27,545 bases of DNA from Humimonas sp964465015 (GCA_964465015.1 CAYXHP010000120.1:1-27545); one strand, 5' to 3'; positions 8,311-16,111 are shown, numbered from the stretch's first letter. The notes: generated from the sequence alone by a model not told the origin. Program-made: numbers and translations.

Positions 8311-8871
8311 CTACGGCACCCAGGTCGTGACGTCGGACGCCGGCCGGCGCGGCTTCGTCTCGGGCACCGCGGCCGGGTGGCCGAGGTGGATCACCGCGAC
8401 GATCCTCTCGGCCTCGGGAACGCCGACGGCCGCCCGGGCCCGCGGATCGTCCATCACCGCGCCGGTCTTGAGGTGCGTCCCGAGCCCCATCTCCGCGGCG
8501 GCCAGCATGAGGTTCTCGACGCCCATCATCGCCGCGGCGTAGTCCTCCTCGCGGATTTCCGGGTTCTCGTCCAGCGTCGTGCTGACCGCGATCATCGCGG
8601 GGAGCGCGGCGTGCGTGGCCGCGACCTTCTCGGCCACCGCGCGGGCGGCCTCGGGATCCTCGACCCGCTTCGCCTTTCGCGCACCGAGCGCCTCACCGTA
8701 GGCGCGCCTCGCCTCCGGGCCGAGCACGTAGAAGCGCCACGGCTGGGTCATGCGGTGATTGGGTGCGAGCGCGACGGCGTCGAGCAGGCGCTCGATCTCC
8801 GCGCGGGTCACGGGCCGGTCGGTGAATTCCTTGATGGAGCGGCGGCTGCGGATCGCTTCCAGGACGTCCAT
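8311..8871 (-). CDS. Nitroreductase-family flavoprotein
   Basis: A 186-residue protein starting MDVLEAIRSRRSIKEF, the usual N-terminus of FMN-dependent nitroreductases, where the RSRRS segment contacts the FMN phosphate. Other family signatures are LLDAVALAPNHRMTQPWRF, the AAMMGVENLMLAAAEMGLG helix and a C-terminal VIHLGHPA. These cytoplasmic homodimers reduce nitro groups, quinones or enones with NAD(P)H; the substrate cannot be told here. The ATG at 8871 is chosen because the homology begins exactly there, although the frame is open further upstream. The gene is monocistronic, divergent from the DUF3311/symporter pair. Confidence 0.9.
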   Translation of the reverse strand: MDVLEAIRSRRSIKEFTDRPVTRAEIERLLDAVALAPNHRMTQPWRFYVLGPEARRAYGEALGARKAKRVEDPEAARAVAEKVAATHAALPAMIAVSTTLDENPEIREEDYAAAMMGVENLMLAAAEMGLGTHLKTGAVMDDPRARAAVGVPEAERIVAVIHLGHPAAVPETKPRRPASDVTTWVP

Positions 8872-9093
8872 GGGCCTCGCCTGTGCGGGGTTCGAGATTC
8901 GGGAGCCCCGAAAACTGCAACGATCCCGACCTCGCGACGAGGGTGGCTGGCCGGCCACCATGTGTCTCGCCACCTTGTCGTGTCGCCGCGGGACCGGGAC
9001 GCCTCCGGGCACGGGACGCGGAGGGCACGGACGGCGCGAGATTCGGCGATACGGGACTCCTCGTTCGAGCGACGCTCCGAAAGGAGGTAGACC

Positions 9094-9408
9094 GTGGTGG
9101 ATGGCGACCTGCGGGGTGCGGTGCCCGGCGAGCCCACCGATGCCGACCCGGGTCGGTCCGCCGATCCAACGGTTGGCGGCCCGGGAGGGAGGCGGCGAAA
9201 GGCCGGCGGCTGGACCCTGCTCCTCATGCTCGTTCCCGTCGCCGCCTACATTTACCCTCCGCTGTACCAGCGGGTCGAGCCGCGCCTGGCCGGGATCCCC
9301 TTCGCGATGTGGTACCAGTTCGCCTGGGTGCTCGCGGGCGTGGCCGTCACGGGGTTCGCCTACTGGTGGCACGAGGTGCGAGTCCGCGACGGGGGCGAAG
9401 GGACGTGA
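9094..9408 (+). CDS. DUF3311 small membrane protein, accessory to a sodium:solute symporter
   Basis: 104 residues from GTG 9094; a second GTG at 9097 is equally possible. A perfect AAGGAGGT at 9081-9088 sits 5 or 8 bases upstream, the strongest ribosome binding site in the window. The N-terminal 37 residues are Gly/Pro/Arg-rich and probably disordered. Two membrane segments follow: WTLLLMLVPVAAYIYPPLYQ and YQFAWVLAGVAVTGFAYWW. The core PxYxxVEPxLAGIPFAMWYQFAW matches DUF3311, a family nearly always encoded directly before an SSS permease. Its stop overlaps the permease start (GTGA), so the two are translated together, probably as subunits. Confidence 0.88.
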   Translation: MVDGDLRGAVPGEPTDADPGRSADPTVGGPGGRRRKAGGWTLLLMLVPVAAYIYPPLYQRVEPRLAGIPFAMWYQFAWVLAGVAVTGFAYWWHEVRVRDGGEGT

Positions 9409-10949
9409 GCGCCGCCGGCACGGCGCAGGTCGGGTCCGGGGCCGTCACCGGCCCGCACTGGGTCGAGCTCGGAATCTTCTCGTTCTTCTTCCTGACCATT
9501 GCCATCCTCGGGTTCGTGGCGGCCCGGTGGCGCAGGGCGGACCTCGACACCCTGGAGGAGTGGGGGGTCGGCGGGAGGACGTTCGGCACGATCCTCACCT
9601 GGTTCCTGGTGGGGGGAGACATCTATACGGCTTACACGTTCATCGCGGTGCCGGCCCTCGTGTTCGGCAAGGGAGCCCTGGGCCTGTTCGCGCTTCCGTA
9701 CACGGTCGTCGTGTATCCACTGATGTTCCTGGTGCTGCCCAGGCTATGGCAGGTCGCGCACAACCACAGGTACGTGACCGCCGCCGACTTCGTGACGCAC
9801 CGATTCGAGAGCCGGACGCTGGGTCTCCTGGTCGCCGTCACGGGCATCGTGGCGACCATGCCCTACATCGCGCTCCAGATGTACGGCATCGAGGTCGTGA
9901 TCGGATACATGGGCGTCTCGCCCGAGCTGGCCCTGACCGCGGCGTTCGTCATCCTCGCGGCTTTCACCTACGTCTCGGGCCTGCGCGCGCCGGCCCTCAT
10001 CTCCCTGGTCAAGGACGTCATCATCTTCATCACCGTCCTCGGCGCCGTGATCTACATCCCGGCCCGGCTCGGCGGCTATCGCAGCATCCTGCACGCGGTG
10101 CCGATGGACAAGCTGATCCTGCCCGCCGACCAGAGCGCGGCCTACTCCACGCTGTTCCTGGGCTCGGCCCTGGCCCTGTTCCTCTACCCGCATGCCATGA
10201 CGAGCATCTTCAGCTCGAAGAGCCAGCACGCCGTGAAGCGCAACATGGCCCTTCTTCCGGCCTATACCTTCGTGCTCGGATTGATGGCGCTCCTGGGCTA
10301 CATGGCCATCGCCGCCGGAATCCAGCAGGGTGGACCCTACGGCGCCAACGGCGTCGTCCCGCAGCTGTTCGAGCGGATGTTCCCGCACTGGTTCACCGGC
10401 TTCGCCTTCGCGGCGATCGGGATCGGGGCGCTGGTGCCGGCGTCGGTCATGTCCATCGCCGCCGCGAACCTGTTCGGCCGGAACATCTACACGGAGTACA
10501 TCCGGCCGCACGCCGACCACGCGCACGAGACCTTCGTGACCAAAGTCGCTTCCCTGGTGGTGAAGGGAGGGGCGCTGGCGTTCATCCTGGTCGTGCCGGC
10601 GCAGTTCGTGATCAACTTCCAGCTCGCCGGCGGCGTGTGGATCCTGCAGACGCTCCCGGCCGTGTTCATGGCCGCCTTCTTCACGTGGCTGGACCGGAGG
10701 GCGATCCTCCTGGGCTGGATCGTGGGCATCGCCTGGGGCACGTGGATGCTGTGGCAGGAGGGCTTCAACTCGGCCCTGCACGCGCTGCCCTGGCTCGGCA
10801 TCCACACCAAGATCTACATCGCGGTGAGCGCCTTCGCGGCCAACCTGCTGGTGGTGGTCGTGGGGAGCGTCCTGGCCCGGGCGAGCGGAGGCGTACGGGG
10901 CCGGGGTCCGCTGCGCGAGGAGGACTACGAGGTGCCCACGGCCGCGTGA
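9405..10949 (+). CDS. Sodium:solute symporter family permease (monocarboxylate permease MctP-like)
   Basis: 514 residues with about 13 transmembrane segments. SSS features include WGVGGRTFGTILTWFLVGGD at the end of TM1/start of TM2, the VTAADFVTHRFESRTLG loop, and VPASVMSIAAANLFGRNIYTEY in the central sodium-site region. With an adjacent DUF3311 protein, this layout is that of MctP-type carriers of pyruvate, lactate, acetate or similar short acids. That substrate is inferred from the family, not seen. The start is GTG 9405, sharing bases with the DUF3311 stop codon. The frame is open much further upstream, but that sequence lies under the neighbouring gene and is not protein-like. The C-terminus is charged (LREEDYE). 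The gene ends 13 bases from a convergent neighbour. Confidence 0.9.
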   Translation: MSAAGTAQVGSGAVTGPHWVELGIFSFFFLTIAILGFVAARWRRADLDTLEEWGVGGRTFGTILTWFLVGGDIYTAYTFIAVPALVFGKGALGLFALPYTVVVYPLMFLVLPRLWQVAHNHRYVTAADFVTHRFESRTLGLLVAVTGIVATMPYIALQMYGIEVVIGYMGVSPELALTAAFVILAAFTYVSGLRAPALISLVKDVIIFITVLGAVIYIPARLGGYRSILHAVPMDKLILPADQSAAYSTLFLGSALALFLYPHAMTSIFSSKSQHAVKRNMALLPAYTFVLGLMALLGYMAIAAGIQQGGPYGANGVVPQLFERMFPHWFTGFAFAAIGIGALVPASVMSIAAANLFGRNIYTEYIRPHADHAHETFVTKVASLVVKGGALAFILVVPAQFVINFQLAGGVWILQTLPAVFMAAFFTWLDRRAILLGWIVGIAWGTWMLWQEGFNSALHALPWLGIHTKIYIAVSAFAANLLVVVVGSVLARASGGVRGRGPLREEDYEVPTAA

Positions 10950-10962
10950 GATGGGGGGTGGA

Positions 10963-11313
10963 TCAGGAGAACAGGTAGAACTGGAGGACGCGGAGCGTAT
11001 CGTACAGCGAGTGCGCGGCCACGAGGAGCCAGAACCGGCCGGACAGCTCGGGACGGCCGGCGCCGAGCTCGGCCCAGGTCGTGCCCCGCCGGTGGAGGAG
11101 GAGCGTGAGTCCGGGGAGCACGATGAGTGGCGTGAGGAACTCCACGAGGTAGAGGCGAGGATCGTCGTAGGGCAGGTGCCGTGGGTCCATGCCCAATCCC
11201 ACCACGAGCACCACCGCCTTCACGGCCGTCGCCACGACGAAGAGGAGCGTCAGGCCGCCGAGGTCGAGCCACGCGCCCCGGGCGGCCCCTCGCGGCTCAG
11301 TCCGGCTCGACAT
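10963..11313 (-). CDS. Small integral membrane protein of unknown function
   Basis: A 116-residue protein from ATG 11313, with three hydrophobic segments: TLLFVVATAVKAVVLVVGLG, VEFLTPLIVLPGLTLLL and FWLLVAAHSLYDTLRVLQFY. The last segment's AHSLYDTLR recalls the His-containing helices of CPBP (CAAX-type) membrane proteases, but the other CPBP motifs (EExxxR and the second His helix) are absent. It is therefore not called a protease. Its start overlaps the end of the TetR gene by 17 bases, so it is probably the TetR protein's cotranscribed partner or target. Confidence 0.6.
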   Translation of the reverse strand: MSSRTEPRGAARGAWLDLGGLTLLFVVATAVKAVVLVVGLGMDPRHLPYDDPRLYLVEFLTPLIVLPGLTLLLHRRGTTWAELGAGRPELSGRFWLLVAAHSLYDTLRVLQFYLFS

Positions 11314-11950
11314 GAGCGCTCGTCGTGTCCGGCCCGAAGACCAGGTGCTCGGCACAGCGGGTGAGGGTGGACGCGAAGCGGCGGGTGCGGGGATCCTCGA
11401 CCGACGCGTCCGCCAGGGCCCCGAACAGCAGTTTCTGGCGGCAGAGGGCGGTCACCAGGTCGACCGCCTCTCGGACGACGGCCTCCTCCTCGACCGAGGG
11501 GGCCAGCCAGGTGAGCACGGTCCGCTCGAAGGACTCGTCCCGGACGGCACGGGCCGTACGCCTGTATCCGTCGGCTCTCCGCCAGATGCGCAGGAACGCG
11601 GATCGGAGCACCGGCCGGTGCTCGACGTGGAGCGTGACCAGCAGTCGGATCAGGCCCCTCAGACGCTCACGTCGCGTCAGCTCCTTCCAGTGCTCGACCT
11701 CGCCGAGAACCCTCGCGTGCACGCCCCGCTCGAATCGTCGACAGAGCTCCTCGAACACCGTCTCCTTCTTGTCGAACCTCCCGTAGAACTGTCCGGCCGA
11801 TTGGCCGGAGCTCTCCAGGATCTCGCTCATGGGAATGTCATCGAAGGACCGGGACTCGAGGAGCTCCAGCGTGACGTCCAGGACGTGCTCCATGGAACGC
11901 CGGCTCCGGGCCTGTCGGGGAGGGTGGACCCCCGGGGGAAGACGGGTCAT
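11297..11950 (-). CDS. TetR/AcrR-family transcriptional regulator
   Basis: 217 residues. The N-terminal DNA-binding domain (residues about 14-75) reads RSRRSMEHVLDVTLELLESR, then DDIPMSEILESSGQSAGQFYGRFDKKETVFEEL, a canonical TetR helix-turn-helix with the FYGRFxxKE recognition region. The remaining about 140 residues are alpha-helical and family-variable, as usual for the ligand domain. ATG 11950 is preferred over upstream starts because the homology begins right after it and an AT-rich promoter with inverted repeats lies immediately upstream. There is no Shine-Dalgarno sequence, and the predicted transcription start falls on or beside the ATG, suggesting a leaderless message. The ligand is unknown; the small membrane protein is the only linked target. 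Confidence 0.9.
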   Translation of the reverse strand: MTRLPPGVHPPRQARSRRSMEHVLDVTLELLESRSFDDIPMSEILESSGQSAGQFYGRFDKKETVFEELCRRFERGVHARVLGEVEHWKELTRRERLRGLIRLLVTLHVEHRPVLRSAFLRIWRRADGYRRTARAVRDESFERTVLTWLAPSVEEEAVVREAVDLVTALCRQKLLFGALADASVEDPRTRRFASTLTRCAEHLVFGPDTTSAHVEPD

Positions 11951-11956
11951 GTATGA

Positions 11957-11985
11957 AATAGAACAAGCATTCTGTTTTCGGGCAA
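11957..11985 (-). promoter_or_regulatory. TetR gene promoter with operator-like repeats in the spacer
   Basis: On the reverse strand: -35 TTGCCC (11980-11985), 17-base spacer, -10 TCTATT (11957-11962), then 6 bases to the ATG at 11950. The spacer holds overlapping inverted repeats: AGAA (11960-11963)/TTCT (11970-11973) and AACA (11962-11965)/TGTT (11973-11976). This is a typical position for an autorepressing TetR protein. Boxes match 4 of 6 each; the AT-richness contrasts sharply with the flanks. Confidence 0.5.
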
Positions 11986-12074
11986 GCCCCCGGGCCATCG
12001 CACCTGTCCGGAGGTCTTCGTCTCGGGTCGGAGGGGCGGCCAGGCGGCCAGACTCTCCAGTGCGACGGGAATCG

Positions 12075-13832
12075 CTACGGAACGGCGGAAGCGAGTTTGG
12101 AGAGGTCCCGCATCCGGCTCCTGGCGGCATGCAGGCGCTCGATCTGCGCCCCGGTCTCCCGCTCGCCCCGGCGCCGCTGCTCCAGGGCCCGGCCCAGCGC
12201 CCCCTGGAGCGAAGCGCGCGCGGTCCGCGCGTGTTCGACGAGCTGAGCGGAGAAGGCTCGCGCGGTGTCGTGGTAGCGGTACTGCAGGTCTCCCCGTAGC
12301 CGGCCCGCGTTCCGCATGACGTCCTCGCGGCCGAGACGCTCGGCCCGCCGCGCCAGCCAGCGTCGAAAGAGCGGCCGCGGGAGCCAGAAGCGCGGCGCGT
12401 CGAGCATGCGATGCTGGGAGATGCCCTCGACCCGATAGTAGAAGTCCCGGGACTCGGCCAGCTCCCGGGCCGGGACGAGCGGGGGAAGCTCGATCGCGAA
12501 CCGCTCGGCCACCCACTTCCGCACTCCGGCCAGCTCCTCGTCCAGGCGTCCGGCCAGGCGGCCCAAGTCGGCGCGGAAGGTTTCCGAGATGCGCCGCCCT
12601 TCCTCCTCCTGCCACGCGTCGAACTCCCGGGAGACCAGGTCGGACGCCACCTCCCGAACCTCTCTCGCCAGCGCCCGGTTGCCCCGTCCCGCCTCTTGCG
12701 CCCGGTGCTCGATCCGGGCGGCCAGCTCGGGCACCAGGGACTCGCCGTGCGCTTCGAGTGAACGTCCGGCCACCGCCACCGCCCGTTCCGCCGCCGAGCG
12801 CGACAGCGCCGGCATTTCGTCCAGGAAATGGTCCAGCTCCAGCATCCGATCGCGCAGGGTCGCCATCCGCTGCTCGAGCTCCTCGGCCGGCGTCCGGAGG
12901 GCGGCTTCCTCGAGGTCCACGAGTCCGAGGCCCTCGGCGGCGAGCCGGCTCAGCCTGCGAGTCGCCACATCGCGAGCGATCTCCTCGCCGCGCTCCGCGC
13001 CGAGATGGCGCAACATGCGGCCCAGGTCCTCGAGACGGTCCCCATCCGACGAGCCGTCCTGTCCCTCCTCGGCCCCGTCCAGGGCGCGCCGCGCCGAGAG
13101 CGGGAACAGGGTGAGGTCCCCCGCTCTCAGGTCCAGGGCCTCCGCCAGCCGCAGCCGGCAATAGTCGAGGGCCTCGCGCCAGCTCTCCTCCGGGTGGAGG
13201 TCGATCTTGTTGAACACGAAGAACAGGTGAGGGGTGAGCCGGGCGGCGCTCTTCACCAGCTCGAGCTCCAGCTCACCGATCGGGGGATCGGCGGAGAGGA
13301 CGACGAGACCCGCGTCCACCCGGGGCAGGAAGCCGAAGGCGCGCCCGGTGGCCCCGCGCTCGGCGGATCCGATGCCGGGCGTGTCCACGAGCACCAGCCC
13401 GTCCCCCAGGTGACGGGCGGGAACGGTGACTTCGACGCGGTCGACTCCCTTCTCGTTCCCGGGGTTGCCCCGCTCGGTCACGTAGCTGTCCAGGGCCTCG
13501 AGGTCGACGTCCGCTTCCCGACCGTCCGCGAACCGGACCGTCGCCCGGGCCGGGCGACCCGTCCTGAGGAAGGTCGGGACGGTCGTCAGGGGCACGACGC
13601 CCGTGGGAAGGATCGCCCGCCCCAGGAGAGCGTTGAGCACCGAGGACTTGCCGCGCTTGAACTGCCCGAGAACGACCACCCGGATCTCGCCCGCCTCGAG
13701 CGGCTCGGCCGCCCGCCGCGCCTCTCCGGCCAGCCCCTCGAAGCCCAGCGCGTCGGCCTCCCGGGACAGGGCCTCGAGGGCCGAGCACAGCAGCGCGGCT
13801 TCCGGTGCGAGTTCGGGTCTTCCTTCGCTCAA
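12075..13832 (-). CDS. Bacterial dynamin-like GTPase
   Basis: 585 residues. GTPase motifs: G1 GQFKRGKS (56-63), G2 threonines in PLTTVPTF (81-88), G3 DTPG (150-153), G4 NKID (208-211). The QFKRGKSS P-loop with PTG...LTTVPT is specific to the dynamin/mitofusin-like group. Residues about 260-585 are long alpha-helices rich in Glu/Arg/Ala, expected for the stalk and trunk. A central WLPRPLFRRWLARRA segment (around 500) may be a membrane-touching paddle, though it is amphipathic rather than a clear transmembrane hairpin. Such proteins remodel or tether membranes. The start is TTG 13832, overlapping the stop codon of the upstream gene (TTGA), which implies coupling to the small helical protein. 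No good Shine-Dalgarno sequence is visible. Confidence 0.87.
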   Translation of the reverse strand: MSEGRPELAPEAALLCSALEALSREADALGFEGLAGEARRAAEPLEAGEIRVVVLGQFKRGKSSVLNALLGRAILPTGVVPLTTVPTFLRTGRPARATVRFADGREADVDLEALDSYVTERGNPGNEKGVDRVEVTVPARHLGDGLVLVDTPGIGSAERGATGRAFGFLPRVDAGLVVLSADPPIGELELELVKSAARLTPHLFFVFNKIDLHPEESWREALDYCRLRLAEALDLRAGDLTLFPLSARRALDGAEEGQDGSSDGDRLEDLGRMLRHLGAERGEEIARDVATRRLSRLAAEGLGLVDLEEAALRTPAEELEQRMATLRDRMLELDHFLDEMPALSRSAAERAVAVAGRSLEAHGESLVPELAARIEHRAQEAGRGNRALAREVREVASDLVSREFDAWQEEEGRRISETFRADLGRLAGRLDEELAGVRKWVAERFAIELPPLVPARELAESRDFYYRVEGISQHRMLDAPRFWLPRPLFRRWLARRAERLGREDVMRNAGRLRGDLQYRYHDTARAFSAQLVEHARTARASLQGALGRALEQRRRGERETGAQIERLHAARSRMRDLSKLASAVP

Positions 13833-14311
13833 CTGGCCGCGTCCGAGCCGCCGGGAGCCGTCTGCTGGACCGGTCCGGGAAGACCGTCCGGCTCGCCCGG
13901 GGTGAGGACCGCCGCCGCGTCCCGGGCGAGCGCGGCCAGCTCCGCCGTCAGGGAGCCCACGAGCTCGCCGATCCCGGGCTCGACCGATCCGTAGGCCCGG
14001 AGGCTGGTCGCGTCGAGCTTGGCGAGCTCGATCTCGGCGAACTGGAGGGAGGTCTGGATGCTCCAGCGCGCCGAACCCCGGCGGGGAGGTGGCTCGAGTC
14101 CCAGGCGCTCGAGGGTGCTCAGCATCCCCTGGCGGAGCCGTGCCGTCCGGGCCAGCAGGAGCCGCGCCTCGTGCGGCTGGAGGTCGGGCCGCGCGCGCTC
14201 GAAGGGCGAGCGCTCGCGGCTCGCCAGGCGCTCGATGGTACGGAGGAGCTCATCGACGTAGGCGAACGTGCCGGCCAGGCGCCGTGCCTGGGCGTCGTTC
14301 AGACCGGCCAT
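13829..14311 (-). CDS. Small helical protein of unknown function, partner of the dynamin-like GTPase
   Basis: 160 residues from ATG 14311 (MAGLNDAQARRLAGTF). I do not recognise a named family. The sequence is mostly alpha-helical with Leu/Ala/Arg/Glu heptads (LAGTFAYVDELLRTIERLAS, ARLLLARTARLRQGMLSTLE, IGELVGSLTAELAALARDAA). It ends in a Gly/Pro/Ser-rich disordered tail from about residue 140. No signal peptide or membrane segment is present, so it is probably cytoplasmic. Its stop codon shares bases with the TTG start of the GTPase gene, so a stoichiometric partner or regulator of the GTPase is a reasonable inference. Sequence upstream of 14311 in the same frame is low-complexity and was excluded. 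No clear Shine-Dalgarno sequence. Confidence 0.7.
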   Translation of the reverse strand: MAGLNDAQARRLAGTFAYVDELLRTIERLASRERSPFERARPDLQPHEARLLLARTARLRQGMLSTLERLGLEPPPRRGSARWSIQTSLQFAEIELAKLDATSLRAYGSVEPGIGELVGSLTAELAALARDAAAVLTPGEPDGLPGPVQQTAPGGSDAAS

Positions 14312-14685
14312 GACCGGTCGGCGCGCGCGAGCAGGGTCTGGATCTGGCTTCGGACCATCGCGGACACACACGCTGGACTCCTCGCCTGCCCGCCGGACAC
14401 AAGAAGACTCCTGCCCGGTGGGAGCTGGAACAGGAGTCATCAGCCGGCACGGGGACCGGCGCATTCGGCGAACTCCATCGCCGTTCCGGCTGGTGAGTCT
14501 ACGTCCGCCGGCGGAGGGTGGTCAAGCGCCGGATCCGGTCGCCGTCCGGGCCCTCTCCGGTCTCGGTCTTCGCCGTCCAATCCCCCACCCGTGCCTCCAT
14601 GAGATCGATTCGGCGGAGGCTTCGCGCACCGCTCGGCACGTGGTCCGGACCGAGCCCGCAGGGCCGAGGCGACGTGGCGCGGGGC
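14312..14685. other. 374-base gap between two reverse-strand genes
   Basis: No protein-like reading frame, tRNA or conserved RNA was recognised here. The only clear structure is the inverted repeat at 14406-14438. The left third should hold the promoter of the helical-protein/dynamin pair, but no convincing -10/-35 set is visible. The right half (14480-14685) is featureless GC-rich sequence downstream of the BNR gene. Confidence 0.5.
14406..14438. repeat. Perfect 8-bp inverted repeat GACTCCTG...CAGGAGTC
   Basis: Arms at 14406-14413 and 14431-14438 with a 17-base spacer, about 95 bases upstream of the helical-protein start codon. A related GGACTCCT occurs just to the left, at about 14383. The 25-base centre-to-centre spacing is compatible with a dimeric regulator bound to one face of the helix. 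It could instead fold as an RNA hairpin ending the BNR transcript. Confidence 0.4.
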
Positions 14686-16026
14686 TCAAGGCCCGGGGGA
14701 GGGGGTCCGGAACCGCCAGAAGGCGAATCCCTGCCGATGCGCCGCGAAGTCCTGGATGGGGGTCGCGACGGCGATGCCTCCGCGCCGGAGGAAGAGGAGC
14801 CCCAGGTACTCGCCGGCCGTGTCCGGGGCTCTCACCGTGTCTCCGGCCACGACGCGCGGCGCCCACGCATCGATCGGAAGCGGCCGCGATTCCGCCACGC
14901 CCGGTCCCTCACCGTCATCGCCCAACGTGAGGAGCGCCGCGTGCCAGCGCAGATCGGAGTCCCCGCTGGCCTCCCGGAGCGCGCCGAGATCGGCGGTGAA
15001 CCAGGTGGCCGCGAGCCGCCCGTCCCCGCCCGCGACCAGGTAGGGATAGAAGGCCAGACGGCCCGCCGCGGGCTCGGCGACGCGCCACCTGGTCCAACTC
15101 TCGCCGCGGTCGGCCGAGCGGCCCAGCCACACGCCCGCGCTGTCCGTCCACATCTGGTACAGCCGGCCCGCGCCATCCCAGGCGAGCGGCTCCACCCAGC
15201 GGGGAATGAACCCGGCGGCGAGCGGTCCGGGCTCGGAGGACCAGTCCAGCCGCGCCGGTGGGGGGTGCTTCCTCCAGCTCCTCCCGCCGTCGGTGCTCAC
15301 CGCGACGAGATCGACTCCGGGATCGAACCGGTGGCCGGAGGCGGACATCGGCGTGATGCGCACGGCCACATCGCCGCCGGGCCCCACCGCCAGGTCGCTG
15401 GAGCCGCCCCGATCGTGGACGCGGGGGAGCTCGGTCCACGTGCGGCCCCGATCGACGCTCACCGCGTGCGAGACGCCCCGGCCATCGTTCCAGACCACGT
15501 GCGCCGTGCCGTCCGGGGAGACGTCCACCCAGGGGCGATCGTCGAAGCGCGTGCTCGAGAGCCTGGTCCACGACCAGGTCCTCCCGACGTCGCGGCTCAC
15601 CCCCACGGCCACCCCACGACCCTCGAAGGACGGCCGGTCGAACACGAGCTCGACCAGGTACAGGGTGCCGTCGGGGCCGACGGCCAGGTCCATGTCGGAG
15701 TTGCCCACGGCGCCCCGCTCGCGAGTGCCGACATCCACACGCACCCACGTCGCGCCCCGGTCCTCGCTCTTCCAGAGCTCGGGTCGGGCGTCGGCGGCGC
15801 GAGAATAGCCGCCCACGAACAGCGTTCCGTCGGGATGCTGGGCGATCATGGGCTCCCGGGCGACGACGTCCAGGTGGTCGACGTGCTGGAGGAGCTGGAG
15901 GGTGTCGGACCGGGCGGCGTCGGCGCTGCGAGGCGCCCGGCGGGGGCCGGGTGCCAGCGCTCCGAGGAGAGCCGGCAGGAGTGGAGCGATCAACCAGTTA
16001 CGGGTCGCGCGGAAGCTCTCCTTCAT
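14686..16026 (-). CDS. Secreted BNR/Asp-box repeat protein (sialidase-like beta-propeller)
   Basis: 446 residues from ATG 16026, with GGGAGGAG directly upstream. Residues 1-36 look like a signal peptide (MKESFRATRNWLIAPLLPAL). Five Asp boxes of the form SxDxGxxW occur at about 87-94 (SEDRGATW), 144-151 (SRDVGRTW), 190-197 (SVDRGRTW), 244-251 (STDGGRSW) and 304-311 (SADRGESW). They are interleaved with VGPDGTLYLVE and VSPDGTAHVVW strands, so the fold is a six-bladed-type propeller. Asp boxes are structural; the Arg triad and Tyr/Glu of true sialidases cannot be assigned confidently, so enzymatic activity is doubtful. A GTG at 16143 in the same frame would add 39 residues that include a peptidase remnant. 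The strong ribosome binding site argues against that start. Confidence 0.85.
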   Translation of the reverse strand: MKESFRATRNWLIAPLLPALLGALAPGPRRAPRSADAARSDTLQLLQHVDHLDVVAREPMIAQHPDGTLFVGGYSRAADARPELWKSEDRGATWVRVDVGTRERGAVGNSDMDLAVGPDGTLYLVELVFDRPSFEGRGVAVGVSRDVGRTWSWTRLSSTRFDDRPWVDVSPDGTAHVVWNDGRGVSHAVSVDRGRTWTELPRVHDRGGSSDLAVGPGGDVAVRITPMSASGHRFDPGVDLVAVSTDGGRSWRKHPPPARLDWSSEPGPLAAGFIPRWVEPLAWDGAGRLYQMWTDSAGVWLGRSADRGESWTRWRVAEPAAGRLAFYPYLVAGGDGRLAATWFTADLGALREASGDSDLRWHAALLTLGDDGEGPGVAESRPLPIDAWAPRVVAGDTVRAPDTAGEYLGLLFLRRGGIAVATPIQDFAAHRQGFAFWRFRTPSPGP

Positions 16027-16055
16027 GTGCTCCTCCCCGTCGTGTCCTGGCGGCG

Positions 16056-16111
16056 CATCGCCGCGGACGTAGGCGTCGGCCTCTGGATCACTGCAGATGA
16101 GGAGCGCGGCG
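16056..16111 (-). pseudogene. Remnant of an NAALADase-type PA domain
   Basis: These 56 bases match 207-262 in the first gene of the window at 49 of 56 positions without gaps, on the same strand and in the same codon phase. The remnant reads AALLICSDPEADAYVRGDA against AALLIYSDPADDGYVRGDV in the intact gene (14 of 19 residues). Nothing recognisable of the peptidase remains on either side. It lies in the 5' flank of the BNR gene, in frame with it. Probably a leftover of a deleted paralogue. Confidence 0.65.

Noticed and set aside
8928..8970. Palindrome TGGCCGGCCA and the surrounding GGTGGC/GCCACC in the nitroreductase-DUF3311 gap.
   Set aside because: Short GC palindromes are frequent here and no promoter boxes are linked to it.
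8759..10978. A long forward frame (about 739 codons) over the nitroreductase start and the symporter.
   Set aside because: It is low-complexity Arg/Gly/His-rich sequence in the wrong frame of the DUF3311 and SSS genes.
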